DNA of 64,000 bases, taken from the NCBI GenBank assembly GCA_948144175.1, contig CANXME010000046.1:1-64000 (forward strand), written 5' to 3'. A program made the position numbers and the translations under genes. The notes under the pieces are model-generated. The model did not search any database. It had not been told where the DNA came from and saw nothing but the letters and a program-made list of their open reading frames with translations. Positions 39,545 through 47,441 of the stretch are shown here, in pieces. The DNA comes from Closterium sp. NIES-65. Its lineage: Eukaryota > Streptophyta > Zygnematophyceae > Desmidiales > Closteriaceae. Each line of letters opens with the position of its first letter. Within the stretch, counting starts at the first letter, position 1.

Positions 39545-39642
39545 CTGATACACACCCACTGCTACACCGCTAGCTCTACTCCCACGCACCCCCCTGATAC
39601 ACACCCACTGCTACACCGCTAGCTCTACTCCCACGCACCCCC
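39545..39642. repeat. 49-bp tandem duplication inside element 1
   Basis: Two consecutive copies of a 49-bp unit beginning ctgatacacacccactgc and ending cccacgcacc occupy 39545-39593 and 39594-39642. No coding role is evident. Confidence 0.88.
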
Positions 39643-39835
39643 CTTAAACCCTAAACCCGAGTCTCCCACACAACCACCCCCCTCAGCGACAGCTGCAGCA
39701 GTGGGAGACGGAGGAGGAGGAGGAGCAAAGGGAGGAAGGCACACCGAGCACCCCCATACCCGCCACCCCACAGCTCGCCCCTCAGGTCGCCTCGACGGAC
39801 GACGGGAAATGGGGGGGAGAGGGGGGGGGGGGGGG

Positions 39836-40082
39836 CCGGTGCCGCGACGAGGGGCGGGGCCGCGACGGTCGGGGCGGGGCCGCGACATATGGCGGGGCCG
39901 CGACGTAGGGCGGGGCCGCGACATAGGGCGGGGCCGCAACATAGGGCGGGGCCGCAAAGGTAGGGCGGGGCCGAGCCGGGCAGGCGCACGGGCGGCGACG
40001 GGCCGGGGCGGGGCCGCGACGTAGAGCGGGGCCGCGTCGAGGGGCGGGGCCGCGACGATCGGGGCGGGGCCGCGACGTAGGG
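39836..40082. repeat. GC-rich minisatellite in the element 1 leader
   Basis: About a dozen imperfect copies of ggcggggccgcgac with short variable linkers (gta, ata, ggtc, gatc) lie here. A run of 15 G precedes it at 39821-39835. On the element's own (minus) strand the core reads gtcgcggccccgcc, the same core as the leader minisatellite of element 2. Such sequence could form strong RNA structure. The long open frames across it are compositional. Confidence 0.85.
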
Positions 40083-40288
40083 GAGAAGCCCGCCGCGCGC
40101 CCCGGGGCGCACAGCGGGCAATGAACCGCCGCGCGCCTCGGGGCGCACGGCGGGCAGAAGGGCGCACGGCGGGATGAAAAAATGCCGCACGCCACGGGGC
40201 GTGCAGCTCAGAGAGTAGTAGCAGTAGTAGCAGCGGAAGCTAAGCGGTGGTAAGCCCACCCACAGGATCGATCCAGGGGGATCGACCT

Positions 40289-40300
40289 GCTCTGATAGCA
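40289..40300 (-). other. Element 1 primer-binding site
   Basis: Directly inside the 5' LTR (minus orientation) the sequence is TGCTATCAGAGC. It differs by one base from TGGTATCAGAGC, the usual plant copia site complementary to the 3' end of initiator-Met tRNA. Confidence 0.8.
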
Positions 40301-40430
40301 TGACAAAGTTTGAAGAAAGAAAGAGGGTTGAACTAGCAAGAATGAGGATACAAATAGCAAACCCTAGAAGGGTTGTACTCACTATAGAGCACCCCACTAC
40401 AGGCTAGAACAATAAGATAATATTCTGACA
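40301..40430 (-). repeat. Element 1 5' LTR (130 bp)
   Basis: Identical to 38969-39098. It begins at the TGTCAG terminus next to the GTCTC target-site copy and ends at TGTCA beside the primer site. No clear TATA box could be assigned with confidence. Confidence 0.93.
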
Positions 40431-40914
40431 GTCTCACTCAAATAGAAGGGAGGAAATAAATTTATCTAGTGAACGTAAGGGTTTGAAAGGTAACTAACGC
40501 ACATGTGTAGAGAAAATGGTGCATCGGCCAGTCTGGCCGGCATTTCGCACTTATAGTGCAAGTAGGGCCAAGAAGAACGGAAACGCTCATTTCTAAAAAA
40601 GTAGAGGGAATCTAGCGGTCTCACTCGATCAGAAGGTGGAAAATATATAAATCTAGTGAGCTAATAAGGTTTGAAAGGAATCTAATGCATATGTATATGG
40701 AAAATGGTGCATTGGCCAGGTCGGTCAGTATGGGAACTTAGAGTGCAAATGCCAGGGAGAACGAAAGCGCTCAGATCTCGCATAGTACACGGAATCTAGT
40801 GGTCTCACTCAAATAGAAGGTGGGAAATAGATTCATCTAGTGAACGTAAGAGTTTGAAAGGTAACTAACGCACATGTGTAGAGAAAATGGTGCATCGGCC
40901 AGTCTGGCCGGCAT
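40431..40914. repeat. Satellite C, block 2 (between elements 1 and 2)
   Basis: About 484 bp of the 371-bp satellite resumes exactly where it was broken by element 1 (GTCTC then actcaaatagaagg). It continues to the ggccggcat of a half-B unit, where element 2 inserted. It contains one full dimer and part of another. Confidence 0.93.
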
Positions 40915-41045
40915 TGTCAGATTATCATAGCTGATGCATGTTTGTAGGCTATAGTGGGGTAGCACATATGGGGTACAGCTTTCTAGGGTTGTATTTGTAC
41001 CCAACTCTGACTTAGTCATTTTCATTCCTGTTTACTTGTTTCACA
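40915..41045 (+). repeat. Element 2 5' LTR (131 bp)
   Basis: Begins TGTCAGATTATCATAG and ends TTGTTTCACA (TG...CA termini). It matches 44665-44795 at every one of 131 positions. It shares tagtggggt, ttctagggtt and tatttgta blocks with the element 1 LTR. Confidence 0.94.
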
Positions 41046-41056
41046 TGGTATAGAGC
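41046..41056 (+). other. Element 2 primer-binding site
   Basis: TGGTATAGAGC lies directly after the 5' LTR. It equals the initiator-Met tRNA site TGGTATCAGAGC with the C missing, which may weaken priming. Confidence 0.8.
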
Positions 41057-41149
41057 GGGTCCTTCCTAAGGACCGTTTTTTTAGGGCCCACCGAAGCGCG
41101 CCCCGAGGCGCGCATTTTTTTTCGCGACCCTTCGGTTCGCCATTGCTCT

Positions 41150-41768
41150 CGCGGCCCCGCTGTCCCTCTGACGCGGCCCCGCCACCCCTGCTTGACGCGG
41201 CCCCGCCGCCTCCTCTGCAGCGGCCCCGCCGCCTCCTCTGACGCGGCCCCGCCGCCCGCTGATCGCGGCCCCGCCGCTGGGTCTGACGCGGCCCCGCCGC
41301 CGGCTCTGACGCGGCCCCGCCGCCCGCTGATCGCGGCCCGCCGCCGGCCCAGACGCGTCCCCGCCGCCGGCTCTGACGCGGCCCCGCCGCCCGCTGATCG
41401 CGGCCCGCCGCCGGCCCTGACACGTCCCCGCCGCCGGCTCTGACGCGGCCCCGCCGCCGCCTCCTGATCGCGGCCCCGCCCCGGCTCTCTCTCGCGGCCT
41501 CGCCGCCGGCCCTGACGCGGCCCCGCCCCGGCTCTCACGCGGCCCCGCCGCCGGCTCTCTTACGGCCCCGCCGCCGGCCCTGACGCGGCCCCCTGCCTCG
41601 GCTCTCAAGCGGCCCCGCCGCCGGCTCTCTTGCGGCCCTGCCGCCAGCTCTGAAGCGGCCCCGCCCCGGCTCTCACGCGGCCCCTGCCCAGGCTCTCAAG
41701 CAGCCCCGCCGCCGGTCCTCACGCGGCCCTGCCGCCGGCTCTGACGCGGCCCCGCCCCGGTTCTTTCA
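41150..41768. repeat. GC-rich minisatellite in the element 2 leader
   Basis: About 600 bp built from imperfect repeats around gacgcggccccgccgcc, with spacers such as ggctct, gcccgctgat and gccggccc. It replaces the region where gag, protease and most of integrase would lie. The end joins the integrase tail near 41770. The same cggccccgcc core occurs in element 1 in the same element orientation. Open frames on both strands here (Arg-, Ala- and Gly-rich) are compositional. Confidence 0.88.
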
Positions 41769-41906
41769 CAGGCAGGGTGGCAGTTTTACCACCCCTCCTC
41801 TCGTCGTGTTCTGTCCTCCCAGGACGTCACGTTCGACGAGTCAGTCCCCTTCTACCGTCTCTTCCCCTACCGCACTCCTTCCCTCCCCCCTCCCCCGGAC
41901 TTCCTT

Positions 41907-43175
41907 GTGCCGGTTCCCCCTCCGGTAGACCCCCTCCCCCCTCAGGTTCCTGCCCCCTCAGGTGTGTCCCAGGTAGACGCCGTTGACCCGGTCGAGGTTA
42001 CTGGTGACTCTGGTGCTGCTGCGGGTGCTGAGCCTGGGGGTGCTGACTCTGGGGGTGCTGTGCGCGGGGGTGCTGAGCCTGGGGGTGCTACTGCTGGGGG
42101 TGCTGGGCCTGAGGGTGCTACTGCGGAGGGTGCGGAGCCTGGGGGTGCTGAGTCGGGGGGTGCTGTGCCTGGAGGTGCTGGGTCTGGGGGTGCTGGGTCG
42201 GGAGCTGCTGAGCCTGGGGGTGCTGAGCTGGGAGCTGCTGAGCCTGGGGGTGCTGCGTCTGGAGCTGCTGAGCCTGGGGTTTCTCCTGCTGCTGCGTCTC
42301 GCCGGGAGCCCCTCTCTCCACAGGAGCTGCGTGAGTGGTTCGCTCGCCGCTGGAGGCGTGCTGCTGAGTCTGGAGGTGCTGCTGGAGCTGGAGCTGGAGC
42401 TTCTTCGACCGTCGAGGGTACGGGTGCTGCCGGTCCCGGAGCTGCTGGACCTGCGGGTCCTCCGGGAGCTGGAGCTGCTGAGGGCGTTGGTGCTGAGCCT
42501 ACTGCTGTTGGTCCTGCCGCTGGAGGTGTGGGTGGCGCTGGTGCTGTCGCTGAGGGTGCTGGTGCTGTCCGTGCTGAGTCTGGAGCTGCCGCGTGGCCTC
42601 GGCCGTACTTTGTTCCGCTCCTGCAGCAGGTTCTTGGTCTTTCTCCTCCAGTAGAGGGTCCACCGCCTGTCCAGTCGCAGTCCCTGCTGGAGCCTTCCTC
42701 TCCACTGCCTGCTCCCTCTCCTTACACTGGTCCTACTGGAGGTCTTGCTGAGCGTCGTGAGCCTGCGTCTGGTCCCGCGTCGCCTGTTCGTGCTGCTCGC
42801 GCTGGTGGTCGCAGTTCGCGTCAGCGTCCTCCTCCTGTCCCTGGCACGCACCGGATGTCTTTGCGTCCGTCCACTGCTCCTCTGCGTGCCCCTTTGCCTT
42901 CTCCTCCTGAGTCCTCTCTCCCTGCGCTTGCCGACCCTGAGTCGGACTCTCTTCGTGCTGCCAGTCCTACTGTCACGCGTCTGCTTGCTACTGTCGTCAC
43001 TGACCCCTCTTTTGAGTCCACTGCTGCGTCTGCTCTAGTCGCTGAGCTCGTCGACTTTGCTGCTAGCTGTCGTCTCGACTACGCTGCTAGTCTTGTTGCT
43101 GAGTCTGCGTCTGTCTGTCCTCCGTCCGTCGGGGGTGAGTGTGCTCTTGGCACGGACGTCCTAGAGGACAGGTAG
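41907..43175 (+). CDS. Open segment of the Pol remnant: Ala/Gly/Pro-rich linker upstream of reverse transcriptase
   Basis: This 422-residue open segment starts at the first in-frame ATG, but the homology begins upstream at about 41778, so this start is probably not natural. Residues 30 to about 130 are low-complexity Gly/Ala/Glu/Pro encoded by a 15-bp-like repeat (gctgagcctgggggt). Residues 351-422 (starting AASPTVTRLLATVVTDPSFE) look like an ordinary conserved linker leading into reverse transcriptase. It ends at TAG 43173-43175, after which the same frame continues with similar sequence to the next ATG at 43326. It would encode no complete enzymatic domain. Confidence 0.6.
   Translation: MPVPPPVDPLPPQVPAPSGVSQVDAVDPVEVTGDSGAAAGAEPGGADSGGAVRGGAEPGGATAGGAGPEGATAEGAEPGGAESGGAVPGGAGSGGAGSGAAEPGGAELGAAEPGGAASGAAEPGVSPAAASRREPLSPQELREWFARRWRRAAESGGAAGAGAGASSTVEGTGAAGPGAAGPAGPPGAGAAEGVGAEPTAVGPAAGGVGGAGAVAEGAGAVRAESGAAAWPRPYFVPLLQQVLGLSPPVEGPPPVQSQSLLEPSSPLPAPSPYTGPTGGLAERREPASGPASPVRAARAGGRSSRQRPPPVPGTHRMSLRPSTAPLRAPLPSPPESSLPALADPESDSLRAASPTVTRLLATVVTDPSFESTAASALVAELVDFAASCRLDYAASLVAESASVCPPSVGGECALGTDVLEDR
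42010..42290 (+). repeat. 15-bp in-frame repeat in the Pol linker
   Basis: Imperfect copies of gctgagcctgggggt and variants run through this interval, encoding an AEPGG/ADSGG-type repeat in the Pol frame. The period is a multiple of three, so length changes would keep the frame. A second plus-strand frame stays open as a leucine-rich shadow (from 41983), as expected from the composition. Confidence 0.75.
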
Positions 43176-43325
43176 GAGGAGTTACAGTGTCTAGCGGCTG
43201 CTTCACCTCATCTCGCGTCTGTACTGCTTGCCCCTGAGGGAGACCCGGATGCACTAGACATCCCGACTCCGCGTTCTTACGCGGAGGCCGTAGAGGGCCC
43301 CTACTCCTCTCAGTGGCAGGCAGCT

Positions 43326-44453
43326 ATGGATGCAGAGATGGCTTCCTGGAAGTCCACAGGCACCTACGTTGACGCGGTTCCCCCTCCTGGGGCGAACATC
43401 GTCAGTGGCATGTGGATCTTCAGGGTGAAGCGGCCGCCGGGCTCTCCACCTGTCTTCAAGGCACGGTACGTTGCTCGTGGCTTCAGTCAGCGGCAGGGAG
43501 TTGACTACTTTCAGACCTTCTCTCCTACCCCGAAGATGACTACTCTTCGGGTGCTGCTGCACATAGCCGCTCAGCGCGACTACGAGCTTCACTCTCTCGA
43601 CTTCAGCACTGCGTTCTTGCAGGGTAGCCTGCACGAGGAGATCTGGCTTCGCCGTCCACCTGGCTTCACTGGGACTTTCCCTCCTGGCACCCAGTGGAGC
43701 CTCCGACGGCCAGTCTACGGTCTCCGCCAGGCACCGCGTGAGTGGCACGACACACTGAGGACTACGCTTGCGGCTCTTGGGTTTGCTCCTTCTACTGCTG
43801 ACCCGTCGCTGTTTCTTCGCACCGACACTTCCCTGCCGCCGTTCTACATCCTCGTGTACGTCGACGACTTGGTCTTTGCCACAGCGGACACTGCTGGACT
43901 CGCCTACGTGAAGTCCGAGCTGCTGAAGAGACACACGTGCACAGACCTGGGTGAACTGCGCAGCTACCTTGGCTTGCAGATCACTCGGGACAGAGCACAG
44001 GAGCTTCGCTGGCTCACCTACCTGCTGTCTACCTTCAGTCTTGGTTCCGGCTCTGTTTCCTGGCGGTCTACTCGCTCGTCTTCGGTTCTCGGCTCCAGTT
44101 GTGAGGCTGAGATCTACGCCGGGGCCATGGCTGCACAGGAGCTTCGCTGGCTCACCTACCTGCTGACTGACCTTGGAGAGCCACCTCGTTCTCCTCCAGT
44201 GCTGTACGTAGACAACAAGGCCATGCTGGCCTTGTGTCGAGAGCAGCGCTTGGAGCACAGAACGAAGCACATTGCTCTCCGCTACTTCCTTGCTCGTGAG
44301 CTGCAGCAGCGTGGTCAGTTGCGACTTGCGTACGTGGCCTCTGAGGCCAACACTGCTGATGTGTTCACCAAGGCACTCGCGCCTTGTGACCATCAGCGCT
44401 TTTGCACCCAGCTGGGTCTTGTGCCTGTCTTGCCTCACTTGCTCTCCTCTTGA
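43326..44453 (+). CDS. Open segment of the Pol remnant: truncated copia reverse transcriptase/RNase H
   Basis: The 375-residue open segment is in the same frame as the upstream one. Residues 1-223 are a copia reverse transcriptase (fingers and palm): FKARYVARGFSQ near 45, the DFSTAFLQG palm motif near 93, YGLRQAPREWH near 130 and the catalytic YVDD at 178-181. At residue 224 it jumps into AQELRWLTYLL (224-234), a copy of residues 270-280, then into RNase H from residue 236 (SGSVSWRS, EAEIYAGA, DNKAM at 296, RTKHI, ADVFTKAL near 350). The thumb and the start of RNase H are lost. The upstream stop at 43173 separates it from the linker. Codon use is GC-rich at third positions, unlike the AT-rich satellite around it. 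Confidence 0.75.
   Translation: MDAEMASWKSTGTYVDAVPPPGANIVSGMWIFRVKRPPGSPPVFKARYVARGFSQRQGVDYFQTFSPTPKMTTLRVLLHIAAQRDYELHSLDFSTAFLQGSLHEEIWLRRPPGFTGTFPPGTQWSLRRPVYGLRQAPREWHDTLRTTLAALGFAPSTADPSLFLRTDTSLPPFYILVYVDDLVFATADTAGLAYVKSELLKRHTCTDLGELRSYLGLQITRDRAQELRWLTYLLSTFSLGSGSVSWRSTRSSSVLGSSCEAEIYAGAMAAQELRWLTYLLTDLGEPPRSPPVLYVDNKAMLALCREQRLEHRTKHIALRYFLARELQQRGQLRLAYVASEANTADVFTKALAPCDHQRFCTQLGLVPVLPHLLSS
43995..44027 (+). repeat. 33-bp duplicated filler at the Pol deletion junction, copy 1
   Basis: The 33 bases starting gcacaggagcttcgctgg are exactly repeated at 44133-44165. The downstream copy is the natural RNase H position; this upstream copy sits between the reverse transcriptase palm and the RNase H fragment, exactly where sequence has been lost. 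Confidence 0.88.
44133..44165 (+). repeat. 33-bp duplicated segment, source copy in RNase H
   Basis: Exact match to 43995-44027. It encodes the AQELRWLTYLL helix that normally follows the EAEIYAGAMA motif of copia RNase H, so it is taken as the source copy. Confidence 0.88.
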
Positions 44454-44664
44454 CTTCACTTGTACTGTGACATATATATATACCTGCTCTTGCTTGTCTA
44501 GTTTTATATATATGTCTGTACTCCTGCATGTGAACTGGCCTCTGGCCCTGCTCTTGTGCTCGGACTGTGTGGTGACTTCGTGATCCACCCTGAGCTTGCT
44601 TTGCTTTGCTTTGCTTGACTGGTCTTGTGACCCCTTGTTCTCCCCCACTTTGCCTATGGGGGTG
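44454..44664 (+). other. Element 2 3' untranslated region with polypurine tract
   Basis: A non-coding stretch holding two short AT microsatellites (catatatatatac near 44471 and ttatatatat near 44504), a gctttgctttgctttgc run near 44595 and the polypurine tract CTATGGGGGTG at 44654-44664. The end of element 1 carries a related version of the region gatccaccctgagcttg through the polypurine tract. Confidence 0.8.
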
Positions 44665-44795
44665 TGTCAGATTATCATAGCTGATGCATGTTTGTAGGCT
44701 ATAGTGGGGTAGCACATATGGGGTACAGCTTTCTAGGGTTGTATTTGTACCCAACTCTGACTTAGTCATTTTCATTCCTGTTTACTTGTTTCACA
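44665..44795 (+). repeat. Element 2 3' LTR (131 bp)
   Basis: Identical to the 5' LTR at 40915-41045 and followed by the GGCAT target-site copy at 44796-44800. Confidence 0.94.
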
Positions 44796-45234
44796 GGCAT
44801 TTCGTACTTATAGTGCAAGTAGGGCCAAGGAGAACGGAAACGCTCATTTCGGAAATCTAGCGGTCTCACTCGATCAGAAGGTGGGAAATATATAAATCTA
44901 GTGAGCTAATAAGGTTTGGAAGGAATCTAATGCATATGTATATGGAAAGTGGTGCATTGGCCAGGTCGGTCAGTATGGGAACTTAGAGTGCAAATGCCTG
45001 GGAGAACGGAACCGCTCAGATCTCGCATAATACACGGAATCTAGTGGTCTCACTCAAATATAAGGTAGGAAATATATTCATCTAGTGAAGGTAAGGGTTT
45101 GAAAGGTAACTAATGCACATGTGTAGAGAAAATGGTGCATCGGCCAGTCTGGCCAGCATTTCGCACTCATAGTGCAGGTGGGGCCAGGGAGAACGGAAAC
45201 GTTCCTTTCTCAAAAAGTAGAGGGAATCTAGCGG

Positions 45235-45420
45235 TCTCACTCGATCAGAAGGTGGGAAATATATAAATCTAGTCAGCTAAAAATGTTTGAAATGTATTCA
45301 ATGCACATGTATAGAGAAAATGGTGCATTGGCCAGGTCGGTCTGTATCGGAACTTAAAATGCAAATGCTAGGGAGAACGGAAGCGCTCAGATCTCGCATA
45401 GTACACGGAATCAAGTGGTC
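45235..45420. repeat. Satellite C variant half-unit A3 (mosaic of halves A and B)
   Basis: This half-unit begins like half A (cactcgatcagaaggtggg) but then has gtcagctaaaaatg, gaaatgtattcaa and gcacatgtatagagaaaatgg. The last of these resembles half B (gcacatgtgtagagaaaatgg). It ends with tatcggaacttaaaatgc. The same type recurs near 38404, 52650, 54480, 56340, 57450, 60050, 61910 and 63010, usually after a half B with cactcatagtgcaggtgggg. Confidence 0.7.
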
Positions 45421-47070
45421 TGACTCAAATAGAAAGTAGGAAATATATTCATCTAGTGAACGTAAGGGTTTGAAAGGTAACTAACGCACATGTGTAGAGA
45501 AAGTTGTGCATCGGCCAGTCTGGCCGGCATTTCGCACTTATAGTGCAACTAGGGCCAAGGAGAACGGAAACGCTCATTTCTCAAAAAGTAGAGGGAATCT
45601 AGCGGTCTCACTCGATCAGAAGGTGGGAAATATATAAATCTAGTGAGCTAATAAGGTTCGAAAGGAATCTAATGCATATGTATATGGAAAATGGTGCATT
45701 GGCCAGGTCGGTCAGTATGGGAACTTAGACTGCAAATGCCAGGGAGAACAGAAGCCCTCAGATCTCGCATAGTACACGGAATCTAGTGGTCTCACTCAAA
45801 TAGAAGGTAGGAAATAAATTCATCTAGTGAACGTAAGGGTTTGAAAGGTAACTAACGCACATGTGTAGAGAAAATGGTGCATCGGTCAGTCTGGCCGGCA
45901 TTTTGCACTTATAGTGCAAGTAGGGCCAAGGAGAACGGAAATGCTCATTTCTCAAAAAGTAAAGGGAATCTAGCGGTCTGACTCGATCAGAAGGTGGGAA
46001 ATATATAAATCTAGTGAGCTAATAAGGTTCGAAAGGAATCTAATGCATATGTATGTGGAAAATGGTGCATTGGCCAGGTCGGTCAGTATGGGAACTTAGA
46101 GTGCAAATGCCAGGGAGAACGGAAGCGCTCAGATCTCGCATAGTACACCGAATCTAGTGGTCTCACTCAAATAGAAGGTAGGAAATAAATTCATCTAGTG
46201 AACGTAAGGGTTTGAAAGGTAACTAACGCATATGTGTAGAGAAAATGGTGCATCGGCCAGTCTGGCCGGCATTTCGCACTTATAGTGCAACTAGGGCCAA
46301 GGAGAACGGAAACGCTCATTCCTCAAAAAGTAAAGGGAATCTAGCCGTCTCACTCGATCAGAAGGTGGGAAATATATAAATCTAGTGAGCTAATAAGGTT
46401 CGGAAGGAATCTAATGCATATGTATATGGAAAGTGGTGCATTGGCCAGGTCGGTCAGTATGGGAACTTAGAGTGCAAATGCCTGGGAGAACGGAACCGCT
46501 CAGATCTCGCATAATACACGGAATCTAGTGGTCTCACTCAAATATAAGGTAGGAAATATATTCATCTAGTGAACATAAGGGTTTGAAAGGTAACTAACGC
46601 ACATGTGTAGAGAAAATGGTGCATCGGCCAATCTGGCCGGCATTTCGCACTCATAGTGCAGGTGGGGCCAGGGAGAACAGAAACGCTCGTTTCTCAAAAA
46701 GTAGAGGGAATCTAACGATCTCACTCGATCAGAAGGTGGGAAATATATAGTTATAGTGAGCTAATAAGGTTCGAAAGGAATCTAATGCATATGTATATGG
46801 AAAATGGTGCATTGGCCAGGTCGGTCAGTATGAGAACTTAGAGTGCAAATGCCAGGGAGAACGGAAGCGCTCAGATCTCGCATAGTACACGGAATCTAGT
46901 GGTCTCACTCAAATAGAAGGTAGGAAATAAATTCATCTAGTGAACGTAAGGGTTTGAAAGGTAACTAACGCACATGTGTAGAGAAAATGGTGCATCGGCC
47001 AGTCTGGCCGGCATTTCGCACTTATAGTGCAAGTAGGGCCAAGGAGAACGGAAACGCTCATTTCTCAAAA

Positions 47071-47441
47071 AGTAGAGGGAATCTAGCGGTCTCACTCGAT
47101 CAAAAGGTGGGAAATATATAAATCTAGTGAGCTAATAAGGTTCGAAAGGAATCTAATGCATATGTATATGGAAAATGGTGCATTGGCCAGGTCGGCCAGT
47201 ATGGGAACTTAGAGTGCAAATGCCAGGGAGAACAGAAGCCCTCAGATCTCGCATAGTACACGGAATCTAGTGGTCTCATTCAAATAGAAGGTAGGAAATA
47301 AATTCATCTAGTGAACGTAAGGGTTTGAAAGGTAACTAACGCACATGTGTAGAGAAAATGGTGCATCGGTCAGTCTGGCCGGCATTTTGCACTTATAGTG
47401 CAAGTAGGGCCAAGGAGAACGGAAACGCTCATTTCTCAAAA
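47071..47441. repeat. Reference 371-bp unit of satellite C
   Basis: One complete dimer taken as the example unit. The first half (about 185 bp) contains ggtctcactcgatcaaaagg and attggccaggtcgg; the second half contains ctcattcaaatagaagg and a site related to cggccagtctggccg. The halves align along most of their length, so the unit arose by duplication of one monomer of about 185 bp followed by divergence. Confidence 0.88.

Larger units (their letters stand above)
38969..40430 (-). mobile_element. Element 1: non-coding copia-type LTR retroelement (minus orientation)
   Basis: A 1,462-bp element bounded by two identical 130-bp LTRs (38969-39098 and 40301-40430) and flanked by GTCTC on both sides (38964-38968 and 40431-40435). 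Read on the minus strand it runs: 5' LTR, a primer site TGCTATCAGAGC next to the LTR, a GC-rich leader with a minisatellite, a short 3' region, then polypurine tract CTATGGGGGTG at the 3' LTR. No gag or pol motif is visible, so this is a LARD- or TRIM-like derivative needing enzymes from elsewhere. Its LTR shares blocks with element 2 (tgtcaga start, tagtggggt, ttctagggtt, tatttgta), and so does its 3' untranslated region. The short open frames inside it are GC-rich low-complexity and not convincing. Confidence 0.9.
41778..44453 (+). pseudogene. Broken copia Pol remnant (integrase tail, linker, reverse transcriptase, partial RNase H)
   Basis: One reading frame spans the region, broken by an in-frame TAG at 43173-43175. 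From the start it shows WQFYHP and SSQDVTFDES, the tail of copia integrase. A low-complexity Ala/Gly/Pro linker follows to about 42900, then conserved sequence leading into reverse transcriptase with the motifs FKARYVARGFSQ, LHSLDFSTAFLQG, VYGLRQAPREWH and YVDD (43857-43868), and finally RNase H motifs VSWRSTRSS, EAEIYAGAMAAQE, YVDNKAM, RTKHI and ADVFTKAL. Gag, protease and the integrase catalytic core are absent. The last part of reverse transcriptase and the front of RNase H, including its first catalytic Asp region, are missing at about 44027. A functional enzyme is not expected. Confidence 0.9.
40915..44795 (+). mobile_element. Element 2: internally deleted Ty1/copia LTR retrotransposon
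   Basis: A 3,881-bp element with identical 131-bp LTRs (40915-41045 and 44665-44795) and a GGCAT target-site duplication (40910-40914 and 44796-44800). In order it holds the 5' LTR, an initiator-Met-type primer site with one base missing, a GC-rich leader with a long minisatellite, a Pol remnant (integrase tail, Ala/Gly-rich linker, reverse transcriptase, part of RNase H), a 3' untranslated region, a polypurine tract and the 3' LTR. Gag, protease and the integrase core are absent; full copia elements usually exceed 4.5 kb. The order integrase then reverse transcriptase identifies copia rather than gypsy. Identical LTRs with a broken Pol imply recent mobilisation in trans. Confidence 0.93.

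Noticed and set aside
39646-39658. Telomere or interstitial telomeric array
   Set aside because: Fewer than two full CCCTAAA repeats, inside a transposable element.
39115-40397. Open frames in element 1, including Pro/Arg-rich frames over the GC minisatellite
   Set aside because: They are low-complexity, present on both strands and unrelated to gag or pol motifs.
41022-41608. Arg/Ala/Gly-rich frames over the element 2 leader
   Set aside because: They are products of the GC-rich minisatellite; several overlap in different frames.
41958-42851. Minus-strand 297-codon Ser/Arg-rich frame and other frames over the Pol linker
   Set aside because: These are shadows of the Ala/Gly-rich repeat; composition explains them.
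43254-44648. Minus-strand frame of 464 codons opposite the Pol remnant
   Set aside because: It is the antisense shadow of the GC-rich reverse transcriptase frame and shows no recognisable domain.
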